Of a stretch of DNA of 64,000 nt, positions 17,300 through 26,452 are shown piece by piece; the stretch's first letter is position 1, and every line of letters starts with the position of its first letter. A program made the translations under genes and the position numbers. The stretch is from positions 62,001-126,000 of the forward strand of contig JAFZFP010000021.1 in assembly GCA_017555905.1 (NCBI GenBank), written 5' to 3'. The notes below the pieces were generated by a model, which saw only the letters and a program-made list of their open reading frames with translations, was not told where the DNA came from and did not search any database. The DNA comes from Alistipes sp. GTDB lineage: Bacteria; Bacteroidota; Bacteroidia; Bacteroidales; Rikenellaceae.

Positions 17300-19867
17300 A
17301 TGGCAACACAGAAAAAGGGTAAGGGCAGTGCCAAGAGTGGCTCGGTCTCTACACGTGATAATATACGCCTTGTCACAGGCTTTATACTGATGCTTATCGG
17401 AGCATTTCTCTTCTGCTCGATACTCTCCTACCTCTTCTATTGGAAGGAGGATATGAGTGCCTTGGCGTCGTTGGGTCATCCAGTCAATACGCTGGAGTTC
17501 AATAATATATGTGGCATGTGGGGAGCAAAGGTTGCCAACGCTATCGTGGGAGGTGGCTTCGGCCTCTTCGCCGTGATTATACCTATGATTTTTGCTGTCA
17601 TCGGCTGGCGACTCTTCCGCTATAAGCCTTTGCGCTTGCACCGCTTCTTGCTCATCTTTGGCCTTGTGTTGGTGCTTGGCTCCCTCACGTTGGGCTTCAT
17701 CTTTGGTACAGCGTGGAATCTCTTTGGCACGGGCCTCGGAGGTGCTTATGGTATCGCCTTGGATGAGGCACTCTCGGGTGTTATAGGTGGCATTGGCACG
17801 CTATTGGTCATCATCGCCTCGTGGATTCTCACTGGCTTGCTCATCAACCGCAACTTCTTGCAGGTGGTGGACCAGCGCAGTGTTCAGGTGGCTACGGCTA
17901 CACGCAAGGCTATAGTTGCCTTGAAGCGTAGGGGTGAGAGTGGCGAGGAGACCGAGACCGAGGAGGTGGAGACCGAAGAGACCGAAGATATCGACGAGGA
18001 TGATATCCTCAATGAGATTATTGATGAGGAGGAGAGGCCTGAAGAGGAGACTGAGGAGGAGGTAAAACCTGAGGAGGTTGAGCCAGAGCCTGAGGAGGAG
18101 CCTATATTTATCGTAACCCCTTGCGAGGAGGATGAACTCGACACTAAGGAGCAGAAGGATGATGCCGAGACGGTTGTAGATGAGGAACCTATGGATATCG
18201 ACAAGATCCTTGGCGTAGACCCAGAGGAGGAGACTCCAACAGTTGAGACAGAGGAGGATAGCGAGGTTAAGGATGATAATATCGTGATTACGGTTACGCA
18301 CAAGAAGCCTCAGACGGTGGATGAGAGCGAGATTGTTAGCGACCTCTACGACCCTACGCTCGATATCGCCCACTATACGGCACCTACGCCACAGTTGCTC
18401 GTCGATTACAAGGAGGCCAACGGAGTGGATGAGGCTGAGATATTCCAGAACAAGGAGCGCATCCGCGAGACCTTGTTGCACTTCCATATTCCGATTATCA
18501 GTATGACTGCCACGGTAGGTCCTACTGTCACCCTCTATGAGATTGTTCAGGAGCCAGGCGTTAAGATTTCGCGTATTCAAGGACTTGAGGATGACCTCGC
18601 TCAGCACCTCAGAGCCGAGAGCGTGCGTATCATCGCCCCAATCCCAGGTAAGGGTACCGTAGGTATCGAGGTGCCTAACCAGACCAAGCAGACGGTATCT
18701 ATGCGCTCGGCAATATGTTCGCCGGAGTTTCAGAACTCTAAGGCTGAGTTGCCCGTAGTTATAGGTCGTACGATTCAGAATCAGAACTTTACCTTCGACT
18801 TGGCTAAGTTGCCACACTTGCTCGTAGCGGGTGCTACGGGTCAGGGTAAGTCCGTGGGTTTGAACGCCATTATATCATCGTTGCTCTACCGCAAGCACCC
18901 TTCGGAGTTGAAGTTTGTGCTTATCGACCCTAAGATGGTGGAGTTCTCGCTCTATAGCCGCTTAGAGAAGCACTTCTTGGCGAAGATGGAGTCCGAGGAT
19001 GAGACTATCGTTACCGACTCGAAGAAGGCTGTATATACGCTCAATGCCCTCTGTACGGAGATGTCCAACCGCTTGGAGTTGTGTAAGAATGCGCAGGCAA
19101 AGAATATCGTCGAGTATAACGATAAGTTTACAAAGCGCCAACTTAATCCCGAGAAGGGTCACCGTTTCTTGCCATATATCGTGGTTATTATCGACGAGTT
19201 TGCCGATTTGATTATGACGGCTAAGGAGGTGGAGTACCCCGTTATGCGTCTTGCACAGAAGGCTCGTGCCGTAGGTATTCACCTTATCGTGGCTACTCAG
19301 CGCCCCGATGTCAAGGTTATCACTGGTGGTATCAAGGCTAACTTCCCTGCACGTATCGCCTTCCGTGTGATGTCTATGACTGACTCTCGCACGATTATCG
19401 ATATGCCAGGTGCTAACCAACTTATCGGCCGAGGCGATATGCTCTTCCGCACGGGAGGTGAGCCTGTGCGTATCCAGTGTGCCTTTATCGATACGCCAGA
19501 GGTGGAGCGTGTCGTAGAACATATTGGCAACCAGCAGGGCTACCCTTCGGCATATAACCTTCCTGACTACACCCCTGAGGCTGGTGCAGATGCTGCCGTA
19601 GGCTTTGGTAGCGAGGAGAGTGGTGCGGCCCAGAAGTACGACCCTAAGTTTGCCGAGATTGCCCGTGCAGCGGTTAGTTCGGGAGTTATCTCTACCTCGA
19701 TGATTCAGCGTAGTTTCGAGGTGGGCTTCAACCGCGCGGGCCGTATTATGACCCAACTTGAGCGTGCAGGTATCGTAGGCCCTCAGGTGGGTGCTAAGCC
19801 TCGTGAGATTAAGTTCTATGACCTGCCTTCGTTGGAGGCTAAACTCCAGGATTTGGGTGTGTCATAG
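17300..19867 (+). CDS. ftsK: DNA translocase FtsK/SpoIIIE family
   Basis: An 855-residue membrane-anchored DNA motor acting at the division septum in chromosome dimer resolution and segregation. Four transmembrane segments occupy about residues 28-190. A very acidic linker (about 208-330, Glu/Asp-rich) follows, shorter than the E. coli linker. Then comes the RecA-like motor with Walker A AGATGQGKS (about 509-517) and Walker B VVIIDEFADLI, and a C-terminal winged-helix gamma domain (about 790-850; SSGVISTSMIQRSFEVGFNRAGRIM) that reads orienting DNA sequences. It is followed 25 bp later by a lolA-like gene, a pairing common in Bacteroidota. Confidence 0.95.
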   Translation: MATQKKGKGSAKSGSVSTRDNIRLVTGFILMLIGAFLFCSILSYLFYWKEDMSALASLGHPVNTLEFNNICGMWGAKVANAIVGGGFGLFAVIIPMIFAVIGWRLFRYKPLRLHRFLLIFGLVLVLGSLTLGFIFGTAWNLFGTGLGGAYGIALDEALSGVIGGIGTLLVIIASWILTGLLINRNFLQVVDQRSVQVATATRKAIVALKRRGESGEETETEEVETEETEDIDEDDILNEIIDEEERPEEETEEEVKPEEVEPEPEEEPIFIVTPCEEDELDTKEQKDDAETVVDEEPMDIDKILGVDPEEETPTVETEEDSEVKDDNIVITVTHKKPQTVDESEIVSDLYDPTLDIAHYTAPTPQLLVDYKEANGVDEAEIFQNKERIRETLLHFHIPIISMTATVGPTVTLYEIVQEPGVKISRIQGLEDDLAQHLRAESVRIIAPIPGKGTVGIEVPNQTKQTVSMRSAICSPEFQNSKAELPVVIGRTIQNQNFTFDLAKLPHLLVAGATGQGKSVGLNAIISSLLYRKHPSELKFVLIDPKMVEFSLYSRLEKHFLAKMESEDETIVTDSKKAVYTLNALCTEMSNRLELCKNAQAKNIVEYNDKFTKRQLNPEKGHRFLPYIVVIIDEFADLIMTAKEVEYPVMRLAQKARAVGIHLIVATQRPDVKVITGGIKANFPARIAFRVMSMTDSRTIIDMPGANQLIGRGDMLFRTGGEPVRIQCAFIDTPEVERVVEHIGNQQGYPSAYNLPDYTPEAGADAAVGFGSEESGAAQKYDPKFAEIARAAVSSGVISTSMIQRSFEVGFNRAGRIMTQLERAGIVGPQVGAKPREIKFYDLPSLEAKLQDLGVS

Positions 19868-19892
19868 TGTTGTAAACAAATAAGTTACGATT

Positions 19893-20492
19893 ATGAAACG
19901 ATTTGTGATATTGTTCACTTTTCTATGCCTTCCTTTGGCTCTCTTTGCTCAGCAGGAAGGCGATGCGTGGCTCAAGGATTTAGACACTACGCTTGGCAAT
20001 AAGTTCGCTATGGAGGTCGAGGTGTGTGTGGCCGAGGAGCCTATTATGGGCTACTTTATGGTCGATGGAGATGGCTACTACATATCGCTTGGCATTATGG
20101 AGGTCTATAGCGACGGCAAGGTGCGCTACGAGATAAACAACGAGCGCAAGGAGGTTACCGAGGATAGGGTAGACCTCACCTCTTGTGACCTGCTCACAAA
20201 CCCCACTCGTGCCTTCGACTTCGTGGGGGATGAGTTTTCGTCGGAGTTGCTCTCATCCTCTACTACCGAGGCCGTTGTAAGGCTTATCCCATCGAGCGAG
20301 GGGTTGGGTATCTCGGCCATAGAGATTCACTTGGTACGCAAAGGTGCGGCTGTCGAGCCTAAGAGGGTTGTTTACGACTACGATGGAGAGAGTGTGGTTA
20401 TTACTACGTCGCTCTTGGCTCTCGACGGAAGAAAGTTGCCTAAGTGGGATAAGAACACCTACCGTGCCTACGATATAGTGTCGTTCTTGTAA
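19893..20492 (+). CDS. lolA: LolA-like outer membrane lipoprotein carrier
   Basis: A 199-residue periplasmic protein with a signal peptide (MKRFVILFTFLCLPLALFA, cleavage near AQQ). The beta-rich mature region has the LolA-like pattern GYFMVDGDGYYISLGIMEVYSDGKVRYEINNER in segments, ending in a hydrophobic strand. LolA ferries lipoproteins from the inner to the outer membrane. Sequence similarity in Bacteroidota is weak, and the assignment leans on the fold pattern and the conserved position after ftsK. Confidence 0.78.
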   Translation: MKRFVILFTFLCLPLALFAQQEGDAWLKDLDTTLGNKFAMEVEVCVAEEPIMGYFMVDGDGYYISLGIMEVYSDGKVRYEINNERKEVTEDRVDLTSCDLLTNPTRAFDFVGDEFSSELLSSSTTEAVVRLIPSSEGLGISAIEIHLVRKGAAVEPKRVVYDYDGESVVITTSLLALDGRKLPKWDKNTYRAYDIVSFL

Positions 20493-20518
20493 TTTGCTGA
20501 ATATTAACTAATAAACTA

Positions 20519-21235
20519 ATGGTGATGAAGAAGATTTTGTTTGCGTTAGTTGCCGTATGTGGTCTTGTGGCTTGCGAGAAGAAGTGGATGGAGCCAGTGC
20601 CTGATAGTGCCTTTACCGAGAGTTTCGAGAAGACTATTAGTGGCGACTATAGTTACGGTTATGTGGGCGACGACCTACGATTCGAGTACTTCTATAACGA
20701 TGAGTTCGACTACTGGGGAGGCTTTGCGCAGTCGAAGATGTATGATACCGATTTGGCTAATGGTCTCTTTGAGAATCAGTATAGTGTCTATAATAGCAAG
20801 GCTAAGTCGGGAGATAACTTCTTACTCTACTACTACGATAGTTATAGCGAGCCTTGCGACATCATCTTTAAGAGGGAGGGTATTCGCCTACAAAGCATCT
20901 ACCTCAACCTCACGACCTATACCTACGCCTCTATCACCAACGAGGATATCAATAGTTTTGCTCGTGCCTTTGGTGATGGCGACTACCTCAAGGTGGTCTT
21001 TACTCCGCTGTTGGATGCCGAGACCGTAGTTGCGGATAAGGCTGTAGAGTGCTATGTTGTTGATTATAGGGATGGTAAGCGTAAGGCAGATGTCGATTGG
21101 ACTAAGTACGACCTACTCTTCGACGCCGAGTACTATGGTGTGCGTGTGACAATCGAGACTACGGATGTGGGCGATTATGGCGCAAACACACCGCTCTATG
21201 TCGCTATGGATAGCCTCTTCTACACCGTAGAGTAA
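20519..21235 (+). CDS. DUF4465-like lipoprotein
   Basis: A 238-residue exported lipoprotein with lipobox LVAC (cysteine near residue 19). The mature part shows the DUF4465 pattern: YWGGFAQSKMYDTD, NQYSVYN, an SGD-FLLYYYDSY stretch, a KVVFTPL strand, YVVDYRDG, DWTKYDL and a final PLYVAMDSL. DUF4465 proteins are predicted beta-sandwich surface or secreted proteins of unknown function. A second in-frame ATG at 20525 gives a cleaner signal peptide (MKKILFALV) and may be the true start. It ends the run that begins at plsC/parE, before a clear terminator. Confidence 0.75.
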   Translation: MVMKKILFALVAVCGLVACEKKWMEPVPDSAFTESFEKTISGDYSYGYVGDDLRFEYFYNDEFDYWGGFAQSKMYDTDLANGLFENQYSVYNSKAKSGDNFLLYYYDSYSEPCDIIFKREGIRLQSIYLNLTTYTYASITNEDINSFARAFGDGDYLKVVFTPLLDAETVVADKAVECYVVDYRDGKRKADVDWTKYDLLFDAEYYGVRVTIETTDVGDYGANTPLYVAMDSLFYTVE

Positions 21236-21259
21236 TTGGCTTGATTATACCAGAATATC

Positions 21260-21297
21260 GACTGCTCAACCCCACAGAGGGTTGGGCAGTCTCTATT
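21260..21297 (+). terminator. Intrinsic terminator after the DUF4465 lipoprotein gene
   Basis: A 13-bp stem (21260-21272 with 21279-21291, one G-T wobble) is followed by TCTATTTTA. Confidence 0.8.
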
Positions 21298-21343
21298 TTA
21301 TCACCAAAAGCGGGTCGTTGCGCTCTAACTTTTCGTTATACTT

Positions 21344-21375
21344 TTTGTCCTTTTCGTAAATTTTTATTATCTTTG
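21344..21375 (+). promoter_or_regulatory. Promoter of the operon starting at 21408
   Basis: TTTG -33 element (21344-21347), 20-bp spacer, TATCTTTG -7 element (21368-21375). The leader is about 25 nt. Confidence 0.72.
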
Positions 21376-21407
21376 AGACGTTGTATATATATTAAAAATT
21401 AACGCTA

Positions 21408-22442
21408 ATGGAATCAACAAAGATAGAGCAGAAATTGCAACGTATTTCTTCGATAGTCAAGGGCTGGAGCAATGGCAACATCCCACGTATCGAGCGCGAT
21501 ATGGTGCTTGAGGAGTTGCGCCACCTCTACGATGCAGTATTGGATTACGAGGCCGAGACCCCAGAGACCGAGACCCCAGAACCAAAGGTTGTTGCTGTGG
21601 TGGAGAGTGTGGAGGATAACTTAGAGCATAGAATCGAAGAGAGTAAGAACGACATCGTAGATGACTTCGATGATGCCTTGGATATAGATGCCTTGCTTGG
21701 TATCGGTCTTTCGGAGTCGGAGACCTCAGAGGATGAGATTTTCCAGGAGGAGACCCCCGAGGAGCAGACCGCTATAGAGGAGCAACCCGTAGTCGAAGAA
21801 CCACAGGAGGTTGTTGAGGAGGCAATTGAGCAAGTTGTTGAGGAAGTTAAGGAGGAACTAAAAGAGGAACCAAAGACCGAAGTCGAGGAGGAACCTAAAG
21901 TAGAGGTTAAGGAGGAGCCAAAGGAGGAGAGAGTCCTCGGTGGTCTCTTCGATTTGGAGGATATCCCAGTGAAGGCAAAGAGTGGTCGCAGGATGATTTC
22001 GCTCTATGGCGACGGTGTTCCTCGCGAGATAAACCCAAAGCCACAGACACCGCAGCCAGAGCCTACTCCAGCACCTAAGCCAGAGCCTATCGTGGTCGAA
22101 GCACCAAAGGAGCAACAGGAGGTGGAGCAGCCCAAACGCATTGGCGATATCTTGGGAAGCAAGACTACGTTAGCCGACCAGATGATTAAGGATGATGCCC
22201 CCACAACACCATTCAATCGCATCACTGACATTCGCAAGGCGATGGGTCTAAACGATAGATTCCTTATGATTCGAGACCTTTTCGCTGGTGATGCCGACCG
22301 TTTCGATGCTACCATAGATACCTTAAACGAGTTTGAGGATCTCGATGAGTGTATGATCTACATTGTTGAGAATTTCAAGTGGAACCCCGACTCGGAGGGT
22401 GCGAAACTCCTTGTGTCGCTCATCGAGCGTAAGTTGGCATAA
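21408..22442 (+). CDS. Acidic, Pro/Glu-rich protein with a conserved C-terminal helical domain, function unknown
   Basis: A 344-residue cytoplasmic protein (no signal peptide or membrane helix). Residues 1-50 look helical. Residues 50-185 are low-complexity and highly acidic, with many EE, EEP and VEE repeats. A Pro-rich stretch (PKPQTPQPEPTPAPKPEP) follows near 210. The C-terminal 80 residues are compact, with ITDIRKAMGLNDRFLMIRDLF, a DAxxFDATIDTLNEF segment and an ENFKWNP motif. I recall this C-terminal pattern from uncharacterised Bacteroidales proteins but know no function. The disordered acidic linker suggests a tether or scaffold role. It is the first gene of the rsmI-mazG-carbonic anhydrase operon. 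Confidence 0.7.
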   Translation: MESTKIEQKLQRISSIVKGWSNGNIPRIERDMVLEELRHLYDAVLDYEAETPETETPEPKVVAVVESVEDNLEHRIEESKNDIVDDFDDALDIDALLGIGLSESETSEDEIFQEETPEEQTAIEEQPVVEEPQEVVEEAIEQVVEEVKEELKEEPKTEVEEEPKVEVKEEPKEERVLGGLFDLEDIPVKAKSGRRMISLYGDGVPREINPKPQTPQPEPTPAPKPEPIVVEAPKEQQEVEQPKRIGDILGSKTTLADQMIKDDAPTTPFNRITDIRKAMGLNDRFLMIRDLFAGDADRFDATIDTLNEFEDLDECMIYIVENFKWNPDSEGAKLLVSLIERKLA

Positions 22443-22474
22443 TCCTCTATATACCATTAGCATACGACAGATTT

Positions 22475-23185
22475 ATGGCAAAACTTTATATCGTTCCAAC
22501 CCCTATCGGTAACCTTGAGGATATCACCCTCAGGGCTATAAACGTACTCAAAGAGGTTGATTTCATCCTCGCTGAGGATACACGTACCACGTCGCATCTT
22601 CTCCGCCATTTAGGCATCGAGAAGCCTATGCACTCCCACCATAAGTTCAACGAACACGCCACCGTGGGCCGTGTTGCCGAGAGCATTGCTCAGGGCCGAG
22701 ATGTGGCTTTAGTGTCGGATGCTGGTACTCCTGGTATCTCCGACCCCGGCTTCTTGCTTGTGCGCAAGTGTGTGGAGGAGGGTATCGACATCGTCACCTT
22801 GCCAGGTGCTACGGCGCTCATTCCTGCCTTGGTGCAGAGTGGTTTTCCCTGCGACAGATTCTGTTTCGAGGGCTTCTTGCCACAGAAGAAGGGCCGTATG
22901 AAGCGACTTCAGGAGTTGGCCACAGAACCTCGTACACTGATATTCTATGAGTCGCCCTACCGTGTTGTCAAGTGCCTCGAACAACTCGCCGAGACCTTTG
23001 GTGCTGAGCGCCGTGTGGCTGTGGTGAGGGAGATAACCAAGAAGTTCGAGGAGACGGTGCGTGGTACCTTGACCGAGGCTATCGACCACTTCAAGAGCCA
23101 CGAGCCTAAGGGTGAGTTCGTTATCGTTGTCGAGGGTTACGATGCTAAGCGCACCGTCGCGACCGATGAGGAGGACGAAGAGTAA
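22475..23185 (+). CDS. rsmI: 16S rRNA (cytidine(1402)-2'-O)-methyltransferase
   Basis: A 236-residue SAM-dependent methyltransferase of the tetrapyrrole methylase fold. It methylates C1402 of 16S rRNA at the ribose. The N-terminal IVPTPIGNLEDITLRA, AEDTRTTSHLL and the SDAGTPGISDPG loop are diagnostic of RsmI. The length is slightly shorter than E. coli RsmI, which has an extra C-terminal domain. It is 32 bp after the acidic protein gene. Confidence 0.95.
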   Translation: MAKLYIVPTPIGNLEDITLRAINVLKEVDFILAEDTRTTSHLLRHLGIEKPMHSHHKFNEHATVGRVAESIAQGRDVALVSDAGTPGISDPGFLLVRKCVEEGIDIVTLPGATALIPALVQSGFPCDRFCFEGFLPQKKGRMKRLQELATEPRTLIFYESPYRVVKCLEQLAETFGAERRVAVVREITKKFEETVRGTLTEAIDHFKSHEPKGEFVIVVEGYDAKRTVATDEEDEE

Positions 23186-23195
23186 ATAAGATATT

Positions 23196-24197
23196 ATGGC
23201 AAGGCTCAGTGTAGTAATACTCAATTGGAATGGCCGTCACCACTTGGAGCGATATCTGCCAAGTGTTGTGGAGCATACCACCCAAAATGCCGAGGTTGTC
23301 GTTGCCGACAATGGCTCTACGGATGACTCGTTGGTGTGGCTCAGGCTCAACTACCCCCAGGTGCGTGTCATCCGTCTCGACCGCAACTATGGCTTTGCTG
23401 AGGGTTATAACCGCGCCTTGGAGCAGATAGAGAGCGAATACACCCTCCTTCTAAACTCCGACGTGGAGGTTACTGCGGGGTGGTGGCAACCCTTGGTCGA
23501 GGTGTTGGATGCTAACCCAGATGTGGCGGTCGTAGCCCCCAAGATTCTTAGCGACAGGGAGCGCGATAAGTTCGAGTACGCAGGTGCTTCGGGTGGTTTT
23601 ATCGACTACCTCGGTTACCCCTTCTGCCGAGGTCGTATCCTCTCGACGGTGGAGAGCGACCAGGGTCAATACGACGACTCACGCGATATCTTTTGGGCTT
23701 CGGGAGCGGCTATGTGTTGTCGCACGGATGTATTCTGCACCCTTGGAGGTTTCGATGGCGACTACTTCGCCCATATGGAGGAGATAGACCTTCAGTGGCG
23801 TATGCAGTTGGCAGGCTGGCGCATTGTTGTAGAGCCCCGCTCTACGGTCTATCACCTTGGCGGTGGAACCTTGGCCCCCTCACCCCACAAGATTTTCCTA
23901 AACCACCGCAACAACCTTGCGATGCTCTTCAAATGCTCTACACCGCTCCAGCGTGCTGTGGTTGCAGTGGTTAGACCCTGCACCGACTTTGTGGAGATGT
24001 TGGCCTACCTCCTTACGCTCAAGCCCCGTAGTGCGTGGGCTGTGGCGAGGGCCTGGTGGGAGTTCATCAAGTGGCACGGAGCGTTGGCCGACAAGCGCAA
24101 GGAGGTGGTGCGTACACATAAGGTGCAACACATATATCGTTTCAGTGTTATAGTTCGTTATCTATGTGGCAAGCGCCACTTTAATAAAATGATGTGA
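23196..24197 (+). CDS. Glycosyltransferase family 2 (rhamnosyltransferase-like)
   Basis: A 333-residue GT-A glycosyltransferase. It has VVILNWNGRHHL at the N-terminus, DNGSTDDS, the metal-binding NSDVEV motif, the acceptor-side FWASGAAMCCRTDVF segment and HMEEIDLQWRMQLAGW, a pattern typical of WbbL-like rhamnosyltransferases. The C-terminal 80 residues contain hydrophobic stretches that may associate with the membrane. It overlaps the next glycosyltransferase gene by 4 bp, suggesting a joint role in surface glycan or glycolipid synthesis. Donor and acceptor are not known. Confidence 0.87.
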   Translation: MARLSVVILNWNGRHHLERYLPSVVEHTTQNAEVVVADNGSTDDSLVWLRLNYPQVRVIRLDRNYGFAEGYNRALEQIESEYTLLLNSDVEVTAGWWQPLVEVLDANPDVAVVAPKILSDRERDKFEYAGASGGFIDYLGYPFCRGRILSTVESDQGQYDDSRDIFWASGAAMCCRTDVFCTLGGFDGDYFAHMEEIDLQWRMQLAGWRIVVEPRSTVYHLGGGTLAPSPHKIFLNHRNNLAMLFKCSTPLQRAVVAVVRPCTDFVEMLAYLLTLKPRSAWAVARAWWEFIKWHGALADKRKEVVRTHKVQHIYRFSVIVRYLCGKRHFNKMM

Positions 24198-24913
24198 TGA
24201 GACGACTAATAATCATACCTACCTACAATGAGAAGGAGAATGTGGTGAAGATGATTCGCCGACTTATGGCTATGCCTATGGGCTTTGACCTGCTCATCGT
24301 CGATGATGGCTCTCCCGATGGCACTGCCTCATTGGTTAAGGCCGAGCAGGCAACCTATGGCGAGCGCCTCCACCTCTTGGAGCGTGCTGGTAAGTTGGGC
24401 CTCGGCACAGCCTATATCGCGGGCTTCAAGTATGCCCTTGAGCGTGGCTACGACAGAATCTTTGAGATGGACTGCGACTTCTCGCATAATCCTGACGACC
24501 TTCCCCGCTTGGATGCTATGCTCGACGAGCGAGATGTGGCTATCGGCTCGCGCTACTCGCGTGGTGTGAACGTGGTGAATTGGCCCTTGGGTCGTCTTTT
24601 GATGTCCTACTTCGCCTCGAAGTATGTGCGCATCGTGACACGTATGCCCGTCTGCGACGCTACGGCAGGCTTTGTGGGCTACCGTCGCGAGGTGCTCGAA
24701 ACCATCGACTTGGATGCTGTGCAGATGATAGGCTATGGCTTCCAGATAGAGATGAAGTACTCGGCGTGGCGTCTCGGCTTCAACGTGGGCGAGGTATCTA
24801 TCATCTTCGTCGATAGGGAGGAGGGTACATCCAAAATGTCGTCAGGCATCTTTGGTGAGGCCTTCTTTGGAGTGTTGAAGATGCCGTTCAGAAGAATTAA
24901 ACCTAAAAAATAG
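24194..24913 (+). CDS. Polyprenol-phosphate mannosyltransferase-like glycosyltransferase
   Basis: A 239-residue GT2 enzyme of the dolichyl/polyprenol-phosphate mannose synthase type. It has IPTYNEKENV, DDGSPDGT, the EMDCDFSHNP metal motif and the GSRYSRG and DATAGFVGYRR segments, without the C-terminal membrane domain found in some relatives. Family members load mannose (or a similar sugar) on a lipid carrier for protein or lipid glycosylation. Bacteroidota have general O-glycosylation of secreted proteins, to which this may contribute. It overlaps the preceding glycosyltransferase. Confidence 0.88.
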   Translation: MMRRLIIIPTYNEKENVVKMIRRLMAMPMGFDLLIVDDGSPDGTASLVKAEQATYGERLHLLERAGKLGLGTAYIAGFKYALERGYDRIFEMDCDFSHNPDDLPRLDAMLDERDVAIGSRYSRGVNVVNWPLGRLLMSYFASKYVRIVTRMPVCDATAGFVGYRREVLETIDLDAVQMIGYGFQIEMKYSAWRLGFNVGEVSIIFVDREEGTSKMSSGIFGEAFFGVLKMPFRRIKPKK

Positions 24914-24921
24914 ATTATACT

Positions 24922-25704
24922 ATGAATATGAAAGAGGCAGAGATGGCCACAGCGCGCCTTCTCGAAGTTATGGATACGCTACGTAGGGAGTGTCCTTGGG
25001 ATAGAGAGCAGACCTTCGACTCGTTGCGTAATAACACCATCGAGGAGACCTACGAACTTGCTGATGCCATCACCGACAAAAATATGGAGGGCATAAAGGA
25101 GGAGTTGGGCGACTTGCTCCTTCACGTAGCCTTCTACTCTAAGTTAGCAGATGAGCAGGGTGCCTTCAACTACACCGACGTAGCCAATGGTGTCTGCGAC
25201 AAACTCATCTACCGCCACCCCCACGTCTATGGCGATATCCATGCCGACACCCCCGACGAGGTGAAGCAGAATTGGGAGGCCCTCAAGTTGCGCAAGAAGA
25301 GTCGCAAGAATGGCGCCTTGGGAGGTGTTCCTGTCTCGTTACCCGCGATGGTCAAGGCCTTTCGCATCGGTGAGAAGGCTGCAGCCGTAGGCTTCGACTG
25401 GCAGAAGCGCGAAGATGTATGGGGTAAGGTCAAGGAGGAACTTATGGAGGTGGATGCCGAGATTGAGGCAAAGAATATGGAGTGCCTCACCGACGAGATT
25501 GGCGACCTCTTCTTCGCCCTTATCAACGCCTGCCGCCTCTATGGCATCGACCCAGAGGGTGCCTTGGAGCGCACCAACAAGAAGTTTATCCGTCGCTTCG
25601 GACACGTAGAGCAGAGGGCCGAGGAGCGTGGCGTGACACTCCGTGAGTTGTCGCTCGAAGAGATGGATGGTTATTGGAACGAAGCAAAACAAAACGAAAA
25701 ATAG
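24922..25704 (+). CDS. mazG: Nucleoside triphosphate pyrophosphohydrolase MazG
   Basis: A 260-residue all-alpha NTP pyrophosphohydrolase with two MazG domains. The N-terminal domain has CPWDREQTFDSL, NNTIEETYEL and KEELGDLLLHVAF with the acidic Mg-binding pattern. The second domain starts near residue 165 (KVKEELMEVDAEI, DEIGDLFFALINACRLY). It cleaves NTPs to NMPs and pyrophosphate and is linked to nucleotide-pool cleaning and stress responses. It is a chromosomal housekeeping copy (not a phage type), 8 bp after the mannosyltransferase gene. Confidence 0.94.
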   Translation: MNMKEAEMATARLLEVMDTLRRECPWDREQTFDSLRNNTIEETYELADAITDKNMEGIKEELGDLLLHVAFYSKLADEQGAFNYTDVANGVCDKLIYRHPHVYGDIHADTPDEVKQNWEALKLRKKSRKNGALGGVPVSLPAMVKAFRIGEKAAAVGFDWQKREDVWGKVKEELMEVDAEIEAKNMECLTDEIGDLFFALINACRLYGIDPEGALERTNKKFIRRFGHVEQRAEERGVTLRELSLEEMDGYWNEAKQNEK

Positions 25705-25710
25705 AATACT

Positions 25711-26235
25711 ATGGCTTTAATCAGAGAAGTACGTGGCTACACGCCCGAGATTGGAAACGACACTTGGTTGGCAGAGAATGCCACCATCATCGGTAATGTA
25801 AAGATTGGTGAGAACTGCTCGATATGGTATAATGCCGTATTGCGTGGCGATGTCAATGCCATCACCATTGGTAACAACACCAATATTCAGGATGGCGTGG
25901 TCATCCACACCCTCTACGATGGCTCAAAGAATCCCTCTCAGACCCATATCGGCGACTACGTTTCCGTAGGTCACAACGCCATCATCCACGGAGGTATCAT
26001 CGAGGATAACTGTCTTATCGGTATGGGTGCTACCATCCTCGACAACGCTGTCGTAGGCACCGGTTGTATCGTTGCTGCTAACGCTCTTGTCCTCTCAAAC
26101 CAGAAACTTGAGCCCTACTCAGTATATGCTGGTGTCCCCGCCAAGAAAGTTAAAGACGTAACTCCTGAGCAGCGCGACGAGATTATCAAGCGCACGGCAC
26201 GAGATTATTGTACGTATGCCTCTTGGTACAAGTAA
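25711..26235 (+). CDS. Gamma carbonic anhydrase family protein
   Basis: A 174-residue left-handed beta-helix protein with hexapeptide repeats (IGNVKIGENCSIWYNAVLRGDV and similar turns). The zinc-ligand histidines of gamma-class carbonic anhydrases are in place: HTLYD and the pair in GHNAIIHG. It may hydrate CO2 or act as a coenzyme A-related acyltransferase-like protein (YrdA/PaaY group), a distinction sequence cannot settle. It closes the operon starting at 21408. Confidence 0.9.
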   Translation: MALIREVRGYTPEIGNDTWLAENATIIGNVKIGENCSIWYNAVLRGDVNAITIGNNTNIQDGVVIHTLYDGSKNPSQTHIGDYVSVGHNAIIHGGIIEDNCLIGMGATILDNAVVGTGCIVAANALVLSNQKLEPYSVYAGVPAKKVKDVTPEQRDEIIKRTARDYCTYASWYK

Positions 26236-26243
26236 TTTGAAGT

Positions 26244-26279
26244 TATAAGGTGGCATCTACGTCATCTGCCGACCTTATA
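26244..26279 (+). terminator. Hairpin after the carbonic anhydrase gene (weak terminator)
   Basis: TATAAGGTGGCA (26244-26255) pairs with TGCCGACCTTATA (26267-26279) with one bulge. No U run follows, so it may act as a processing or partial termination site. Confidence 0.45.
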
Positions 26280-26283
26280 TATT

Positions 26284-26401
26284 AGGGAGTTTAGGGAGTT
26301 TAGGGAATTTAAGGAGGATTTCAATAAGTTTTGGGAGTAGCTTGCGCGAGTCGTTCTCGCAAGGACATTCCGCAAGTTCTTAAAATTCCTTAATCTCCCT
26401 A
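26284..26401. repeat. Palindromic GGAGTTTAGGG-family intergenic repeat, two-armed copy
   Basis: The left arm (26284-26317) is built of GGGAGTTTA units. A partly matching inverted right arm lies at about 26374-26401. Between them is a smaller GC-rich hairpin (CTTGCG at 26341 with CGCAAG at 26358). The same arm, with one mismatch in 33 bp, is found inverted at 62528-62560. The copy lies between the carbonic anhydrase and histidine kinase genes and encodes no protein. Confidence 0.75.
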
Positions 26402-26452
26402 CAACTCTATATCTGACTTTGCCCAGCAAAGCCCACAAAAACAACAACCGCA

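Noticed and set aside
17801..18817. Minus-strand open frame across the ftsK linker (338 codons)
   Set aside because: It arises from the Glu-rich linker, whose GAG/GAA codons read as Leu-rich codons antisense. Not a gene.
26284..26317. Tandem TTTAGGG units as a telomere or CRISPR-like array
   Set aside because: Only three or four short imperfect units without spacers. It is a palindromic intergenic repeat, not an array.
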